From Thermatribacter sp048814795 (GTDB taxonomy: Bacteria > Atribacterota > Atribacteria > Atribacterales > Thermatribacteraceae), in NCBI GenBank assembly GCA_048814795.1, contig CP184673.1, positions 1,364,001 through 1,428,000 on the forward strand: a stretch of 64,000 nt of DNA, in the 5' to 3' direction. The notes under the pieces were generated by a model. That model ran no database searches. It was not told the origin of the DNA and saw nothing but the letters and a program-made list of their open reading frames with translations. Shown here piece after piece: positions 9,503 to 17,781 of this stretch. The first letter of the stretch is position 1. The number at the start of each line of letters is the position of its first letter. Position numbers and translations under genes: made by a program.

Positions 9503-9533
9503 TACAATTCCTCCCTTGTCAAAAAGTAAAAAC

Positions 9534-9562
9534 ATTATAGAAAATTAAAGAATCCCTGTCAA
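9534..9562 (-). promoter_or_regulatory. Sigma-70 promoter of the rpsU-yqeY-phoH...glyS operon
   Basis: On the minus strand a perfect consensus TTGACA (9562-9557) is followed after 17 nt by a perfect TATAAT (9539-9534). It lies about 30 nt upstream of the rpsU start. No other convincing promoter was noticed between here and position 1, so it may drive the whole translation/RNA-processing operon. Confidence 0.88.
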
Positions 9563-9580
9563 TTTTGACCTATGTGTTAC

Positions 9581-9610
9581 CTGACAGGTGTTAAAGTGAT
9601 AATATATAAT
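9581..9610 (+). promoter_or_regulatory. Sigma-70 promoter of the Asp23 gene
   Basis: CTGACA (9581-9586) and TATAAT (9605-9610) are separated by 18 nt on the plus strand, back to back with the rpsU promoter. A GAGGAGGTAG ribosome binding site follows before the ATG at 9654. The two -35 elements lie in mirror-image sequences (CCTGTCA at 9555-9561 and TGACAGG at 9582-9588). Confidence 0.72.
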
Positions 9611-9653
9611 ATTATGTACCGAGCGAATCATCTTTATCGAGGAGGTAGTTTTT

Positions 9654-10094
9654 ATGAACGAGGAACGTCAGGATCTTCCTGTAGGTCAGAAGAATCAGAA
9701 CGCTGAGGTTCAGTTGAATCAAGCTGCTTCTGAAGAAGTTCTTGGAGAAATTACCATTGCCCCGGAAATAATCGCTACTCTGGCAGCAATTACTACTATG
9801 AAAGTGCCTGGAGTAACAGGTATGGCTGGCTTACCGCAGGCTTCTTTGAGCACTTTAATTGGAAAAAGAGAACTCAATAAGGGTGTAAAGGTTGATATTA
9901 AGGAGAAGTCAGTTAATTTAGAGATTTCCATTGCTGTGGATATAGAAGCTACTATCGTCGAGGTTGCACGAAAGGTGCAACAGGAAGTTAAACAGGTTAT
10001 TGAATCAAAAACTGGCATGAAGGTGAACCGCATTGATGTAAACGTAAGAGAAGTTACCTATCCAGAAAAGGAGGAAGAACCTACCGAGGGTTAG
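9654..10094 (+). CDS. Asp23/Gls24 family envelope-stress protein
   Basis: This is a 146-residue Asp23 (DUF322) protein. The core domain starts at about residue 30 (GEITIAPEIIATLAAITTMKVPGV) and ends with the typical KVNRIDVNVREVTYP strand. The N-terminal 25 residues and the acidic tail look disordered. Family members are abundant cytoplasmic proteins, often anchored to the membrane and linked to cell-envelope stress in Gram-positives. It has its own promoter and an excellent ribosome binding site. Its stop codon overlaps the convergent comEA stop by 4 bp, so both transcripts may form antisense 3' ends. Confidence 0.92.
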   Translation: MNEERQDLPVGQKNQNAEVQLNQAASEEVLGEITIAPEIIATLAAITTMKVPGVTGMAGLPQASLSTLIGKRELNKGVKVDIKEKSVNLEISIAVDIEATIVEVARKVQQEVKQVIESKTGMKVNRIDVNVREVTYPEKEEEPTEG

Positions 10095-10660
10095 AAGCAA
10101 ACTAAGTCTTTAAGTTTTTCAAGTTTTTTGGGACCAATACCTTTGACCTGGGCAAGTTCATTTAAGGAGTGGAAGGGTCCATGTTGTTCGCGGTATTCGA
10201 TTATGCGTTGTGCTATTACTGACCCTATTCCAGGTAGAGTTTCAAGCTCTATGGCGGTGGCCAGGTTAACATTAACTAACTCGCCATCTGCGTTTTTCGA
10301 GCTTGTTGCGGGGATGTTTGTGGTTGAAGCAAGAGAAGGAGTTTTGGGGTTTTCCTCTCCCATTTGAGAGCTAAAATTGATGATTATTTTCTGTCCATCA
10401 TAGAGAGGTGCTGCCAGGTTTAGATTTTGTAAATACGCCCCTTGTTGTGTTCCTCCAGCTAATTCTATCAGTTCAAACAGGCGGGTACCTTCTGCTACTC
10501 TGTATACGCCAGGACTGAGAATTGCCCCTTCTATTTGCACTATTATTTGATTAATTTCTCCTTGATTGGGCGGCTTATCCTGTTGATACCACCAGACGCC
10601 CAGAATAGCAATTAACAGAACTCCCAGAATAATAACTATAAGTTTTTCCTTATAATTCAT
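10091..10660 (-). CDS. comEA: ComEA-like helix-hairpin-helix DNA-binding protein
   Basis: This 189-residue protein is anchored by one N-terminal membrane helix (about residues 7-25), followed by an SLBB domain (VQIEGAILSPGVYRVAEGT...) and a C-terminal double helix-hairpin-helix domain (VNLATAIELETLPGIG to VKGIGPKKLEKL). This is the ComEA layout; ComEA binds incoming double-stranded DNA during natural transformation. It follows leuS at 8 nt with no strong ribosome binding site. No other competence genes are in the window, so a role in DNA uptake is inferred from the family only. Confidence 0.88.
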   Translation of the reverse strand: MNYKEKLIVIILGVLLIAILGVWWYQQDKPPNQGEINQIIVQIEGAILSPGVYRVAEGTRLFELIELAGGTQQGAYLQNLNLAAPLYDGQKIIINFSSQMGEENPKTPSLASTTNIPATSSKNADGELVNVNLATAIELETLPGIGSVIAQRIIEYREQHGPFHSLNELAQVKGIGPKKLEKLKDLVCF

Positions 10661-10668
10661 AATTATTT

Positions 10669-13140
10669 TCAGTTAACTACCAGGTTGATTAGTTTATTGG
10701 GAACGTATATCACTTTTTGAATCTTTTTTTGGTTAAGCTGGTTTTGAATTTTGTCATCTTCTAAAGCTCTTTCAAGCACGGCTTCTTTTGAGGCGTCGCG
10801 ATTAATCTCGATTTTGCTTCTCACCTTGCCGTTTACCTGAACAACAATGATTACTGTTTCAGTTAACATTTTTTGGGCATCATATTCTGGCCATGGAGCT
10901 AAGGATAGAAAACCCTTTTCTCCAAGGAGTGACCATATTTCTTCAGTGAGGTGAGGCGCAAAAGGGTTCAAAACAGAGGTCATTTGCTTTAAGGCCCACA
11001 TCATAAGGTTTTTTTCTTTTGGGTGAACACCTTTTTCTTTAAGGGAACGAAGAGACTCAGATAGCTCATTTACCAACTCCATAATGGCGCTTATTGCAGT
11101 GTTGAAGTGGAATCTTTCTTTGGTATCTCGATCTACTTTGTATATGGTTTGATGTACTTTGCGTTCCAGATTTTTCATCCAGTTTTCGTTGCAAGAGGTT
11201 TGCTGGTCACTCTGGAGGTCTATTATTTCTTTGGCTATATTCCAGACACGATTCAAGAAACGGAATGCTCCTTCCACTCCCTGATCCGACCATTCCATAT
11301 CGAGCTCGGGTGGACCAGCAAAAAGGATAAACAGGCGCACAGTGTCGGTTCCATACTTTTGTATGATTTCACGGGGGCTTACTGTGTTGCCTTTAGACTT
11401 GGACATTTTGGCTCCATCTTTGGTTACCATACCCTGAGCAAACAGGTTGGTGAAAGGCTCTCGGAATGGAATGAGGCCCAGATCGTTAAGGACCTTTGTA
11501 AAAAATCGAGAATATAGCAGGTGGAGAATAGCATGCTCCACCCCACCTATGTACTGGTCGACGGGCATCCAGTATTTTACGTCTTCTGGATCAAAGGGTT
11601 TGTCTTTTTCCCATGGGGAACAATAACGCAGATAATACCAGGATGAGCACACAAAGGTGTCCATGGTATCTGTTTCTCGACAAGCCGGCCCTCCGCACTT
11701 TGGGCAGGTTGTGTTTACGAAGCTTTCACAAAGGGCCAGGGGCGAAGGCCCAGTGGGGTGGAAATCTACGTTTTCCGGAAGAAGCACTGGTAAATCCTTT
11801 TCAGGAACTGGCACTTCCCCGCATTTTTCACAGTATATGATAGGTATTGGTGCTCCCCAGTAACGCTGTCGAGAGATGAGCCAGTCTCTTAGACGGTAGC
11901 TTACTGCTGCATCGCCTAATCCCTTTTCTTTAAGGAAAGCGATTATTCTTTTTTTCCCTTCTTCAGAGGAAAGCCCTGAGAAAGCACCTGAGTTAATCAA
12001 TACTCCATCTCCAGGGTAACATTCGCCGTTCCAGTTGCCTTCTGGGGGTTGGATGACTGGTATGATAGGTAACCCATACTTTTTGGCAAAGGCAAAGTCA
12101 CGCTCGTCATGAGCTGGCACTCCCATTACTGCACCACTGCCGTATTCAAGAAGCACGTAATCAGCAATCCAGATGGGGATTTTCTGACCGGTGATGGGGT
12201 GTATAACATCCTTCCCAAGGGCAAGGCCTTCTTTGTCTGAGGTATCAGAGGTACGTTCTATTTCGCTTTTTTTGCTTATTCTCTCTTTAAATTTACGGAC
12301 TTCTTCTTCCTTGGGAGTGCCCTTGACCAGCTGTTCTACAAGGGGATGCTCAGGTGCCAGCACAAAAAAGGTAACCCCAAAAATAGTGTCTGGTCGAGTA
12401 GTGAAAACACTTATTTTTTTCTTCAAATCAGGTTGAAAGAAATCAATGCTTGCTCCCTCACTCTTTCCTATCCAGTTACGTTGCATGACGAGTACCTTTT
12501 CAGGCCAGTTCCCAAGGAGTTTCATATCTTCAAGCAGTGCTTCAGCATACCCGGTTATTCTAAAGTACCACTGGTTCAGTAATTTTTTTTCTACGGGAGT
12601 GCCACAGCGTTCACAGGCACCATCTATGACCTGTTCGTTGGCAAGCACCGTAGCGCAAGAGGGACACCAGTTTACCGGTCCCTCTTTTTTGTAAGCAAGC
12701 CCATTTTTGTAAAATTGCAGAAAGAACCATTGGGTGAATTTATAGTACCCCGGGTCACAGGTAATAACTTCTCTTCTCCAGTCGTAAGTTATACCCAATT
12801 GTTTTAAGACTTCTCGCATTCGGTCGATTTTTTCATAGGTCCATACTGCGGGATGAATACCGTGCTGTATGGCTGCGTTTTCAGCAGGTAAGCCAAAAGC
12901 ATCAAAACCCATGGGATGCAATACGTTGTAGCCTTTTCGTATAAAGTAACGTGCAATTACGTCTCCGATGACGTAATTTTTTACATGCCCCATGTGGGGG
13001 TCTCCAGAGGGATAAGGGAACATTTCAAGAACATAGAACTTGTTTCGGTTAGGATCTTTGGTGGTCTCAAATATTTTTTGCTCTTCCCATGCCTTCTGCC
13101 ACTTTTTCTCTATGTCTTCAAAGGGATAGAAATTGGGCAC
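10669..13140 (-). CDS. leuS: Leucyl-tRNA synthetase
   Basis: This 823-residue class Ia synthetase charges tRNA-Leu and edits mischarged products. It has HMGH (49-52) as the HIGH signature, KMSKS (578-582), zinc-ribbon cysteines (NWCPSCATVLANEQV) and the CP1 editing domain. The open frame runs 33 codons further upstream into the tRNA-Ala gene, but that part is tRNA sequence read as protein. The GTG at 13140 has AGGAGG 8 nt before it and gives the family N-terminus YPFEDIEKKWQ. The gene sits immediately downstream of the tRNA-Ala terminator. Confidence 0.97.
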   Translation of the reverse strand: MPNFYPFEDIEKKWQKAWEEQKIFETTKDPNRNKFYVLEMFPYPSGDPHMGHVKNYVIGDVIARYFIRKGYNVLHPMGFDAFGLPAENAAIQHGIHPAVWTYEKIDRMREVLKQLGITYDWRREVITCDPGYYKFTQWFFLQFYKNGLAYKKEGPVNWCPSCATVLANEQVIDGACERCGTPVEKKLLNQWYFRITGYAEALLEDMKLLGNWPEKVLVMQRNWIGKSEGASIDFFQPDLKKKISVFTTRPDTIFGVTFFVLAPEHPLVEQLVKGTPKEEEVRKFKERISKKSEIERTSDTSDKEGLALGKDVIHPITGQKIPIWIADYVLLEYGSGAVMGVPAHDERDFAFAKKYGLPIIPVIQPPEGNWNGECYPGDGVLINSGAFSGLSSEEGKKRIIAFLKEKGLGDAAVSYRLRDWLISRQRYWGAPIPIIYCEKCGEVPVPEKDLPVLLPENVDFHPTGPSPLALCESFVNTTCPKCGGPACRETDTMDTFVCSSWYYLRYCSPWEKDKPFDPEDVKYWMPVDQYIGGVEHAILHLLYSRFFTKVLNDLGLIPFREPFTNLFAQGMVTKDGAKMSKSKGNTVSPREIIQKYGTDTVRLFILFAGPPELDMEWSDQGVEGAFRFLNRVWNIAKEIIDLQSDQQTSCNENWMKNLERKVHQTIYKVDRDTKERFHFNTAISAIMELVNELSESLRSLKEKGVHPKEKNLMMWALKQMTSVLNPFAPHLTEEIWSLLGEKGFLSLAPWPEYDAQKMLTETVIIVVQVNGKVRSKIEINRDASKEAVLERALEDDKIQNQLNQKKIQKVIYVPNKLINLVVN

Positions 13141-13156
13141 TTTCTGGACCTCCTGT

Positions 13157-13189
13157 AAAAAAAAGCTCGCCCCACACAGGACGAGCTTT
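13157..13189 (-). terminator. Rho-independent terminator between tRNA-Ala and leuS
   Basis: On the minus strand AAAGCTCG pairs with CGAGCTTT, with extra inner pairs, followed by eight T residues (13164-13157). The leuS ribosome binding site begins only 2-3 nt after the T run, so leuS mRNA made from the tRNA promoter must read through this terminator. Confidence 0.85.
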
Positions 13190-13194
13190 AAATC

Positions 13195-13270
13195 TGGTGG
13201 AGCTGACGGGATTTGAACCCGTGACCTTCTCCACGCCAAGGAGACGCGCTCCCAACTGCGCCACAGCCCC
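13195..13270 (-). tRNA. tRNA-Ala (anticodon GGC)
   Basis: The minus strand folds as a full cloverleaf of 76 nt. The acceptor stem is GGGGCTG with CAGCTCC, the anticodon stem TCTCC/GGAGA encloses loop TTGGCGT (anticodon GGC, reading GCC and GCU), and the T arm contains GGGTTCAAATCCC. The 3' CCA is encoded. Confidence 0.96.
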
Positions 13271-13295
13271 GTATTTGCTTTAACAAAGCGCTGTT

Positions 13296-13324
13296 ATTAT
13301 ACGAAAAAATGCTTAATGCGTCAA
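13296..13324 (-). promoter_or_regulatory. Promoter of tRNA-Ala (and possibly leuS-comEA)
   Basis: TTGACG (13324-13319) and TATAAT (13301-13296) are spaced 17 nt apart on the minus strand. The -35 box overlaps the last codons of hydA, so it is set into the end of the hydrogenase operon. It lies ~26 nt upstream of the tRNA 5' end. Confidence 0.8.
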
Positions 13325-15346
13325 TGGCTCCTGTAGCTTAGAAAGAATCTTTTCCTCAAATATTTTCCTCAAATTATCCATAGAAACTCCTGTTACGACT
13401 TCTTCGTTAATTCGTATATTGGGTCCTTGGGCGCATTTTTCTAAGCAGAAAGTAGCTCCAATACTTACTTTGTTTTCCACTTCGTATTCCCGAGCCAGAT
13501 TAGCCAGAGCTTGAATTAGGTTATAAGATCCTTTTAAATAACAACTGGTGCCTACACATACTGCAATATCGACTTTTTGAGCACTTTTGGCTTCTTGAAT
13601 GCGGATTATTTCTTTGCTTATTCTTCGACGCGAGTAGTAGTGAGTATGCAAAAATTTTTCAGCAGTTTTGCTGTTTGGTTTTTTAAGCCAGCGCTCGTAA
13701 AGGAACTTGACTGTTGGACTGTCCTGGGGCTTTCTTACCGGAGATAACTTATCTGCATTGTAAAGACCCTGAGCTCGTTTACGCAACACTTCCGGATAGT
13801 CAGGGTAACCCAGGGGCATGCCCCCGCCACCAATGCATCCTCCAGGGCAGTTCATTACTTCTACAAAGTCGTAGTAGCATTTTCCTTCGCGTATCTCTTG
13901 GATCAAGCGCTGGGCATTTGCCAAGCCATGAACCATAGCTACCTTCACTTTTTTGGTCCCGAAATCAACTTCTGCTGTTCTAACTGCTTTCAAACCTCTT
14001 ACTTGTTCAAATTCTACTTTTTTAAGTTCTTCGCCCGTCAATCTCTCATAGGCATAGCGCAACACTGCTTCGGTAACTCCACCGGTTACTCCAAACAGCA
14101 CTCCGGCTCCAGTTCCTGCTCCAAGAGGTACATCGAAGGGTTGGGGTTCTAACTCGTTGAAATCAATACTTGCTGAACGTATGAGCTGGATGGTTTCTTG
14201 AGCGGTGAGTACTATATCTACATCAGAGTACCTTTCATTTTTGAATTCTGGCCTTCTGGCCTCGAACTTTTTGGAGGTACAGGGCATTATGGAAACAGAA
14301 ACTGTACGTTCTGGTGGTATTCCTTCCTGCTTAGCAACAAAATTCTTGATTACAGAACCGAACATTTGCTGTGGGGATCTGGCAGTAGAAAGGTGTTCCA
14401 GGTAGAAGGGATAGTTTCTTTCTGCAAAAAGTACCCAGGAGGGGCAGCAGGAAGTAAATTGAGGCAACCTTTTATTTTCTTGCAGGCGTTTGATAAATTC
14501 TTCGGCTTCTTCTATGGTGGTGAGATCTGCACTGAAAGAGGTGTCATACACCCGGTTGAAGCCTATTTTCTTGAGGGCAGTGACAATTTTTCCAGTGGTA
14601 ATTTCGCCCGGTGGTAGTCCAAAAGCTTCCCCGATAGCAACCCTGACTGCTGGTGCAATCTGGGCTACCACGAATTTATCAGGATCCAGAATTGCTTCCC
14701 AAGCGGTGTCGACTTCTGATTTCACTACTAAAGCAGCAGTAGGACAGCGGATAGCGCATTGACCACAATATACACATTCTACTTCAGCAAGGTCCTTTCC
14801 AAAGGCTGGTTCAACCGTGGCACGAGAGCCACGATGGGAAAAATCGTAAACACCTATACCTTCTATTTCTTGGCAAGTCCTTACGCAATCTCCACAGAGA
14901 ATGCATCGGTTTGGATTGCGCACCAGCGAAAAACTTGAAGCATCTCGGGGTAACTTCTCTGTTCTTTCTCCAAAACGGACTTCTCTGATACCCATACGGG
15001 AAGCCATTTCTTGGAGACGACAGTTGAGGTTTTTCTCGCAGGTTGTGCAGTCTCGATCGTGATTGGCAAGGTAAAATTCGATGTTCATTTTTCGGGCCTT
15101 CAGTATGCGAGAACTGTTGGTTTTGATTACCATCCCCGGTTCTGGAGGTGTAGAGCAAGCTGGTAAAATTCCTCTTCCCTCAACTTCTACTATACACATA
15201 CGGCAGGCGCCATATACGCTCAGGTCCGAATGGTAACAAAAAGTAGGGATGTCTATGTTTGCCTTTTTGGCTACTTCTAAAATGTTTTTTTCGCCATTTA
15301 GCGGAACTTCCTGACCATCAATTATGATCACTCTCTTTTCATTCAT
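13313..15346 (-). CDS. hydA: [FeFe] hydrogenase catalytic subunit HydA (electron-bifurcating type)
   Basis: This 677-residue soluble enzyme carries an N-terminal [2Fe-2S] domain (CYHSDLSVYGACRMC), a His-ligated cluster (HDRDCTTC), two [4Fe-4S] sites (CILCGDC, CVYCGQC) and the H-cluster domain with TSCCPSW (298-304), MPCTSKKFE (from 354) and the Cys500/Cys504 motif CPGGC. A C-terminal thioredoxin-like [2Fe-2S] domain (CVGTSCYLKG...CLEKC) is fused on. Together with HydB and HydC it fits the trimeric enzyme that makes H2 from NADH and reduced ferredoxin. The ATG at 15346 follows GGAGGAAAAAC and overlaps the hydB end by 8 bp; the longer frame start is rejected. Confidence 0.95.
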   Translation of the reverse strand: MNEKRVIIIDGQEVPLNGEKNILEVAKKANIDIPTFCYHSDLSVYGACRMCIVEVEGRGILPACSTPPEPGMVIKTNSSRILKARKMNIEFYLANHDRDCTTCEKNLNCRLQEMASRMGIREVRFGERTEKLPRDASSFSLVRNPNRCILCGDCVRTCQEIEGIGVYDFSHRGSRATVEPAFGKDLAEVECVYCGQCAIRCPTAALVVKSEVDTAWEAILDPDKFVVAQIAPAVRVAIGEAFGLPPGEITTGKIVTALKKIGFNRVYDTSFSADLTTIEEAEEFIKRLQENKRLPQFTSCCPSWVLFAERNYPFYLEHLSTARSPQQMFGSVIKNFVAKQEGIPPERTVSVSIMPCTSKKFEARRPEFKNERYSDVDIVLTAQETIQLIRSASIDFNELEPQPFDVPLGAGTGAGVLFGVTGGVTEAVLRYAYERLTGEELKKVEFEQVRGLKAVRTAEVDFGTKKVKVAMVHGLANAQRLIQEIREGKCYYDFVEVMNCPGGCIGGGGMPLGYPDYPEVLRKRAQGLYNADKLSPVRKPQDSPTVKFLYERWLKKPNSKTAEKFLHTHYYSRRRISKEIIRIQEAKSAQKVDIAVCVGTSCYLKGSYNLIQALANLAREYEVENKVSIGATFCLEKCAQGPNIRINEEVVTGVSMDNLRKIFEEKILSKLQEPLTH

Positions 15347-17243
15347 TGTTTTTCCTCCTCCACTCAACGGTTATGGCATCAAAGGGGCAAGCCTCAAAGC
15401 AAGAACCGCATTTTATACAGCGCTCCTGATCTATTACATAAGGAATCCGGGGTCGGCCAGAAATACATTTAACTGGACAAACCCGTGCACACTTGCCACA
15501 TGATTTGCATTTTTCCGGGTCTATCCGGTATTCTTTCATGGCTTGACAGATGTGGGCTGGGCATATCCGGTGCACAATATGGTCAATGTATTCGTCTCTG
15601 AAGTAGTGCAGGGTGGTTAAAACCGGGTTAGGAGCAGTTTTCCCCAGGCCGCAGAGTGAGGCATCTTTAACTACCTGAGCCGTTTCTTCAAGCAGTTCTA
15701 AGTCTTCCATTGAGGCTGTTCCACTAACAATTTTCTGGAGCAGGTTTAGAAGATGTTTGGTTCCCTCACGACAGGGAACACATTTACCACAGGATTCATT
15801 TTGTGTGAAGGACATAAAAAACCTTGCTACCTCAACGATGCAGGTATCTTCATCGAGTACCACTAAACCTCCAGATCCCATGATTGCTCCTGCACTGCAC
15901 AAAGAATCATAATCGATAGGTAAGTCAAGATGGGCTTCGGTGAGACATCCCCCGGAAGGACCTCCTATTTGCACTGCTTTGAACTTTTTATTGTTGGGTA
16001 TGCCTCCGCCTACTTCAAACACCAGCTCGCGCAGGGTAATACCCATAGGCACTTCCACAAGACCCGTGTTTTTTACTTTGCCGGTCAGGGCAAAGGTTTT
16101 GGTTCCCGGGCTACTTGGTGTACCGAAGGCACGAAACCATTCGGCTCCTTTTAAAATGATCTGGGGTACATTAGCCAGTGTTTCCACGTTGTTAATGATG
16201 GTGGGTTTGCCCCACAGGCCACTTTGAGCAGGGTAAGGAGGCCTGGGGCGGGGCATGCCTCTTTTTCCTTCTATGGAGGCAATAAGTGCAGTTTCTTCTC
16301 CACATACAAATGCTCCAGCACCTTCTTTGATGTGAATGTCGAAGCTGAAATCGCTATCCAGGATGTTTTCCCCCAGAAGTCCTGCCTGATAGGCACTCTC
16401 TATGGCCTTGCGCAATCGGTTGACAGCAAGAGGATATTCGGCACGCACATATATGAATCCTTCCCGGGCTCCAATGGCATATCCAGCAATAGCCAACCCT
16501 TCAAGCACTGCGTGAGGATCTCCTTCCATTAGACAACGGTTCATGAAAGCACCTGGATCGCCTTCATCACCGTTGCAGACAACGTATTTCAGATCTGCTT
16601 TTACCATTCGGGCGAACTGCCACTTACGTCCGGTAGGGAACCCTCCACCTCCTCTACCACGCAGTCCCGCTTTGGTCACTTCCGCGATAACTTCATCTGG
16701 AGTCATTGAAGTGATTGCTTTGGCGAGTGCTCGATACCCATCGTTGCGAAGGTATTCATCTATATTTTCTGGGTCGATGTTGCCACAATTGCGCAAGACG
16801 ACCCGTACCTGTTTTCTGTAGAAAGGATCGTCTTTTACCAGGGGCCAATACCGCGTTTCTCCGTTGATGGTTTCTTGCTGAACCAGTCGATGCACGATGT
16901 TTCCCTTTTCCAAAGTTTCCTCGACTATTTCTGCCACATCCTCAGGAGATACACGCAGGTACTGTATTCCCTCTGGTTCTATACGTACTCGAGGCCCAGT
17001 TTCGCAAATTCCCATGCATCCGGTACCGCAAATTGCAAAATGTTTTGCACTTTCGGAAGTATCTATATCCACTTTGAAGTTTAAGCCTTTACGCTGTAGG
17101 ATTTCCACAAAGGACTGATAAACATCTCGAGCTCCTTTGGCCAGACATCCAGTGCCCATACACACTAAAATACGGCGAGGTTGAGGCTTGGACTTGAGCT
17201 GTTCTATGTAGCTTTCCAGCGTTGCCCTTTCTTTAAAGCGCAT
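15339..17243 (-). CDS. hydB: Bifurcating hydrogenase NADH/flavin subunit HydB (NuoF-like)
   Basis: HydB is the flavin-containing subunit where electron bifurcation is thought to happen. In order it has a thioredoxin-like [2Fe-2S] domain (Cys28, 33, 72, 76), the FMN/NADH Rossmann domain with GRGGGGFPTG (196-205), an SLBB domain, the NuoF [4Fe-4S] site (SCGKCVPCREG) and a C-terminal 2x[4Fe-4S] ferredoxin domain. It has 634 residues, normal for this family. The ATG at 17243 sits after a GGAGG that overlaps the end of hydC. Confidence 0.95.
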   Translation of the reverse strand: MRFKERATLESYIEQLKSKPQPRRILVCMGTGCLAKGARDVYQSFVEILQRKGLNFKVDIDTSESAKHFAICGTGCMGICETGPRVRIEPEGIQYLRVSPEDVAEIVEETLEKGNIVHRLVQQETINGETRYWPLVKDDPFYRKQVRVVLRNCGNIDPENIDEYLRNDGYRALAKAITSMTPDEVIAEVTKAGLRGRGGGGFPTGRKWQFARMVKADLKYVVCNGDEGDPGAFMNRCLMEGDPHAVLEGLAIAGYAIGAREGFIYVRAEYPLAVNRLRKAIESAYQAGLLGENILDSDFSFDIHIKEGAGAFVCGEETALIASIEGKRGMPRPRPPYPAQSGLWGKPTIINNVETLANVPQIILKGAEWFRAFGTPSSPGTKTFALTGKVKNTGLVEVPMGITLRELVFEVGGGIPNNKKFKAVQIGGPSGGCLTEAHLDLPIDYDSLCSAGAIMGSGGLVVLDEDTCIVEVARFFMSFTQNESCGKCVPCREGTKHLLNLLQKIVSGTASMEDLELLEETAQVVKDASLCGLGKTAPNPVLTTLHYFRDEYIDHIVHRICPAHICQAMKEYRIDPEKCKSCGKCARVCPVKCISGRPRIPYVIDQERCIKCGSCFEACPFDAITVEWRRKNNE

Positions 17244-17244
17244 T

Positions 17245-17751
17245 TCACTTGCCTCCTTCCTGCTTAAGGATCGCTTCAATTATTTCTCGAACTTTTTTTT
17301 CGTCGAGTAGACCATAAACCTGGTCATCTACAGTAATTACGGGAGCTAAAGCGCAGGCTCCCACGCAGGCAACTGTTTCCACAGTGAATAACAAGTCTTC
17401 AGTAGTATCTTTACCTTCTTCAAGACCCAATGTTTCGCGAATAACTTTTAATACCTGGGAAGAACCCTTAACGTGGCAGGCTGTTCCATCGCACACCCGG
17501 ATTATATGTTTTCCCTTAGGTTTTAGAGAAAACTGGGCATAGAAAGTGGCTACTCCGTAAACATAGGCTGGCGATACTCCCAGTGCTGTAGCAACATAAG
17601 TTAAAATTTCCTCGGGTAGATATCTATATTCCGCCTGGATTTCCTGCAAGACGGCTATAAGGTTGCTGGGTTGATAGCCGTACTTTTTGAGGATTTTGTT
17701 GACTTTTTCAAAACTTCTTTCCAGTGTGCTAACTCCGGCATTGTTTTTCAT
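17245..17751 (-). CDS. hydC: Bifurcating hydrogenase [2Fe-2S] subunit HydC (NuoE-like)
   Basis: This 168-residue NuoE homologue has a helical N-terminal bundle (LIAVLQEIQAEYRYLPEEIL) and a thioredoxin-like [2Fe-2S] domain with CDGTACHVKGS and the second pair CVGACALAP. It is the small electron-transfer subunit of the HydABC complex. The start ATG follows GGAGGTGTTAAAAA. The PP2C phosphatase gene lies upstream with a 30-nt gap, so the sensory and enzymatic genes probably share one transcript. Confidence 0.94.
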   Translation of the reverse strand: MKNNAGVSTLERSFEKVNKILKKYGYQPSNLIAVLQEIQAEYRYLPEEILTYVATALGVSPAYVYGVATFYAQFSLKPKGKHIIRVCDGTACHVKGSSQVLKVIRETLGLEEGKDTTEDLLFTVETVACVGACALAPVITVDDQVYGLLDEKKVREIIEAILKQEGGK

Positions 17752-17781
17752 TTTTTAACACCTCCATCTGATTGCTCGGTT

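Noticed and set aside
9323..9535. 70-residue form of S21 starting at 9535
   Set aside because: The extra residues overlap the -10 box and the ribosome binding site; GTG 9502 gives normal S21.
13141..13239. 33-codon N-terminal extension of leuS
   Set aside because: The residues come from reading the tRNA-Ala gene and its terminator as protein; GTG 13140 has the ribosome binding site.
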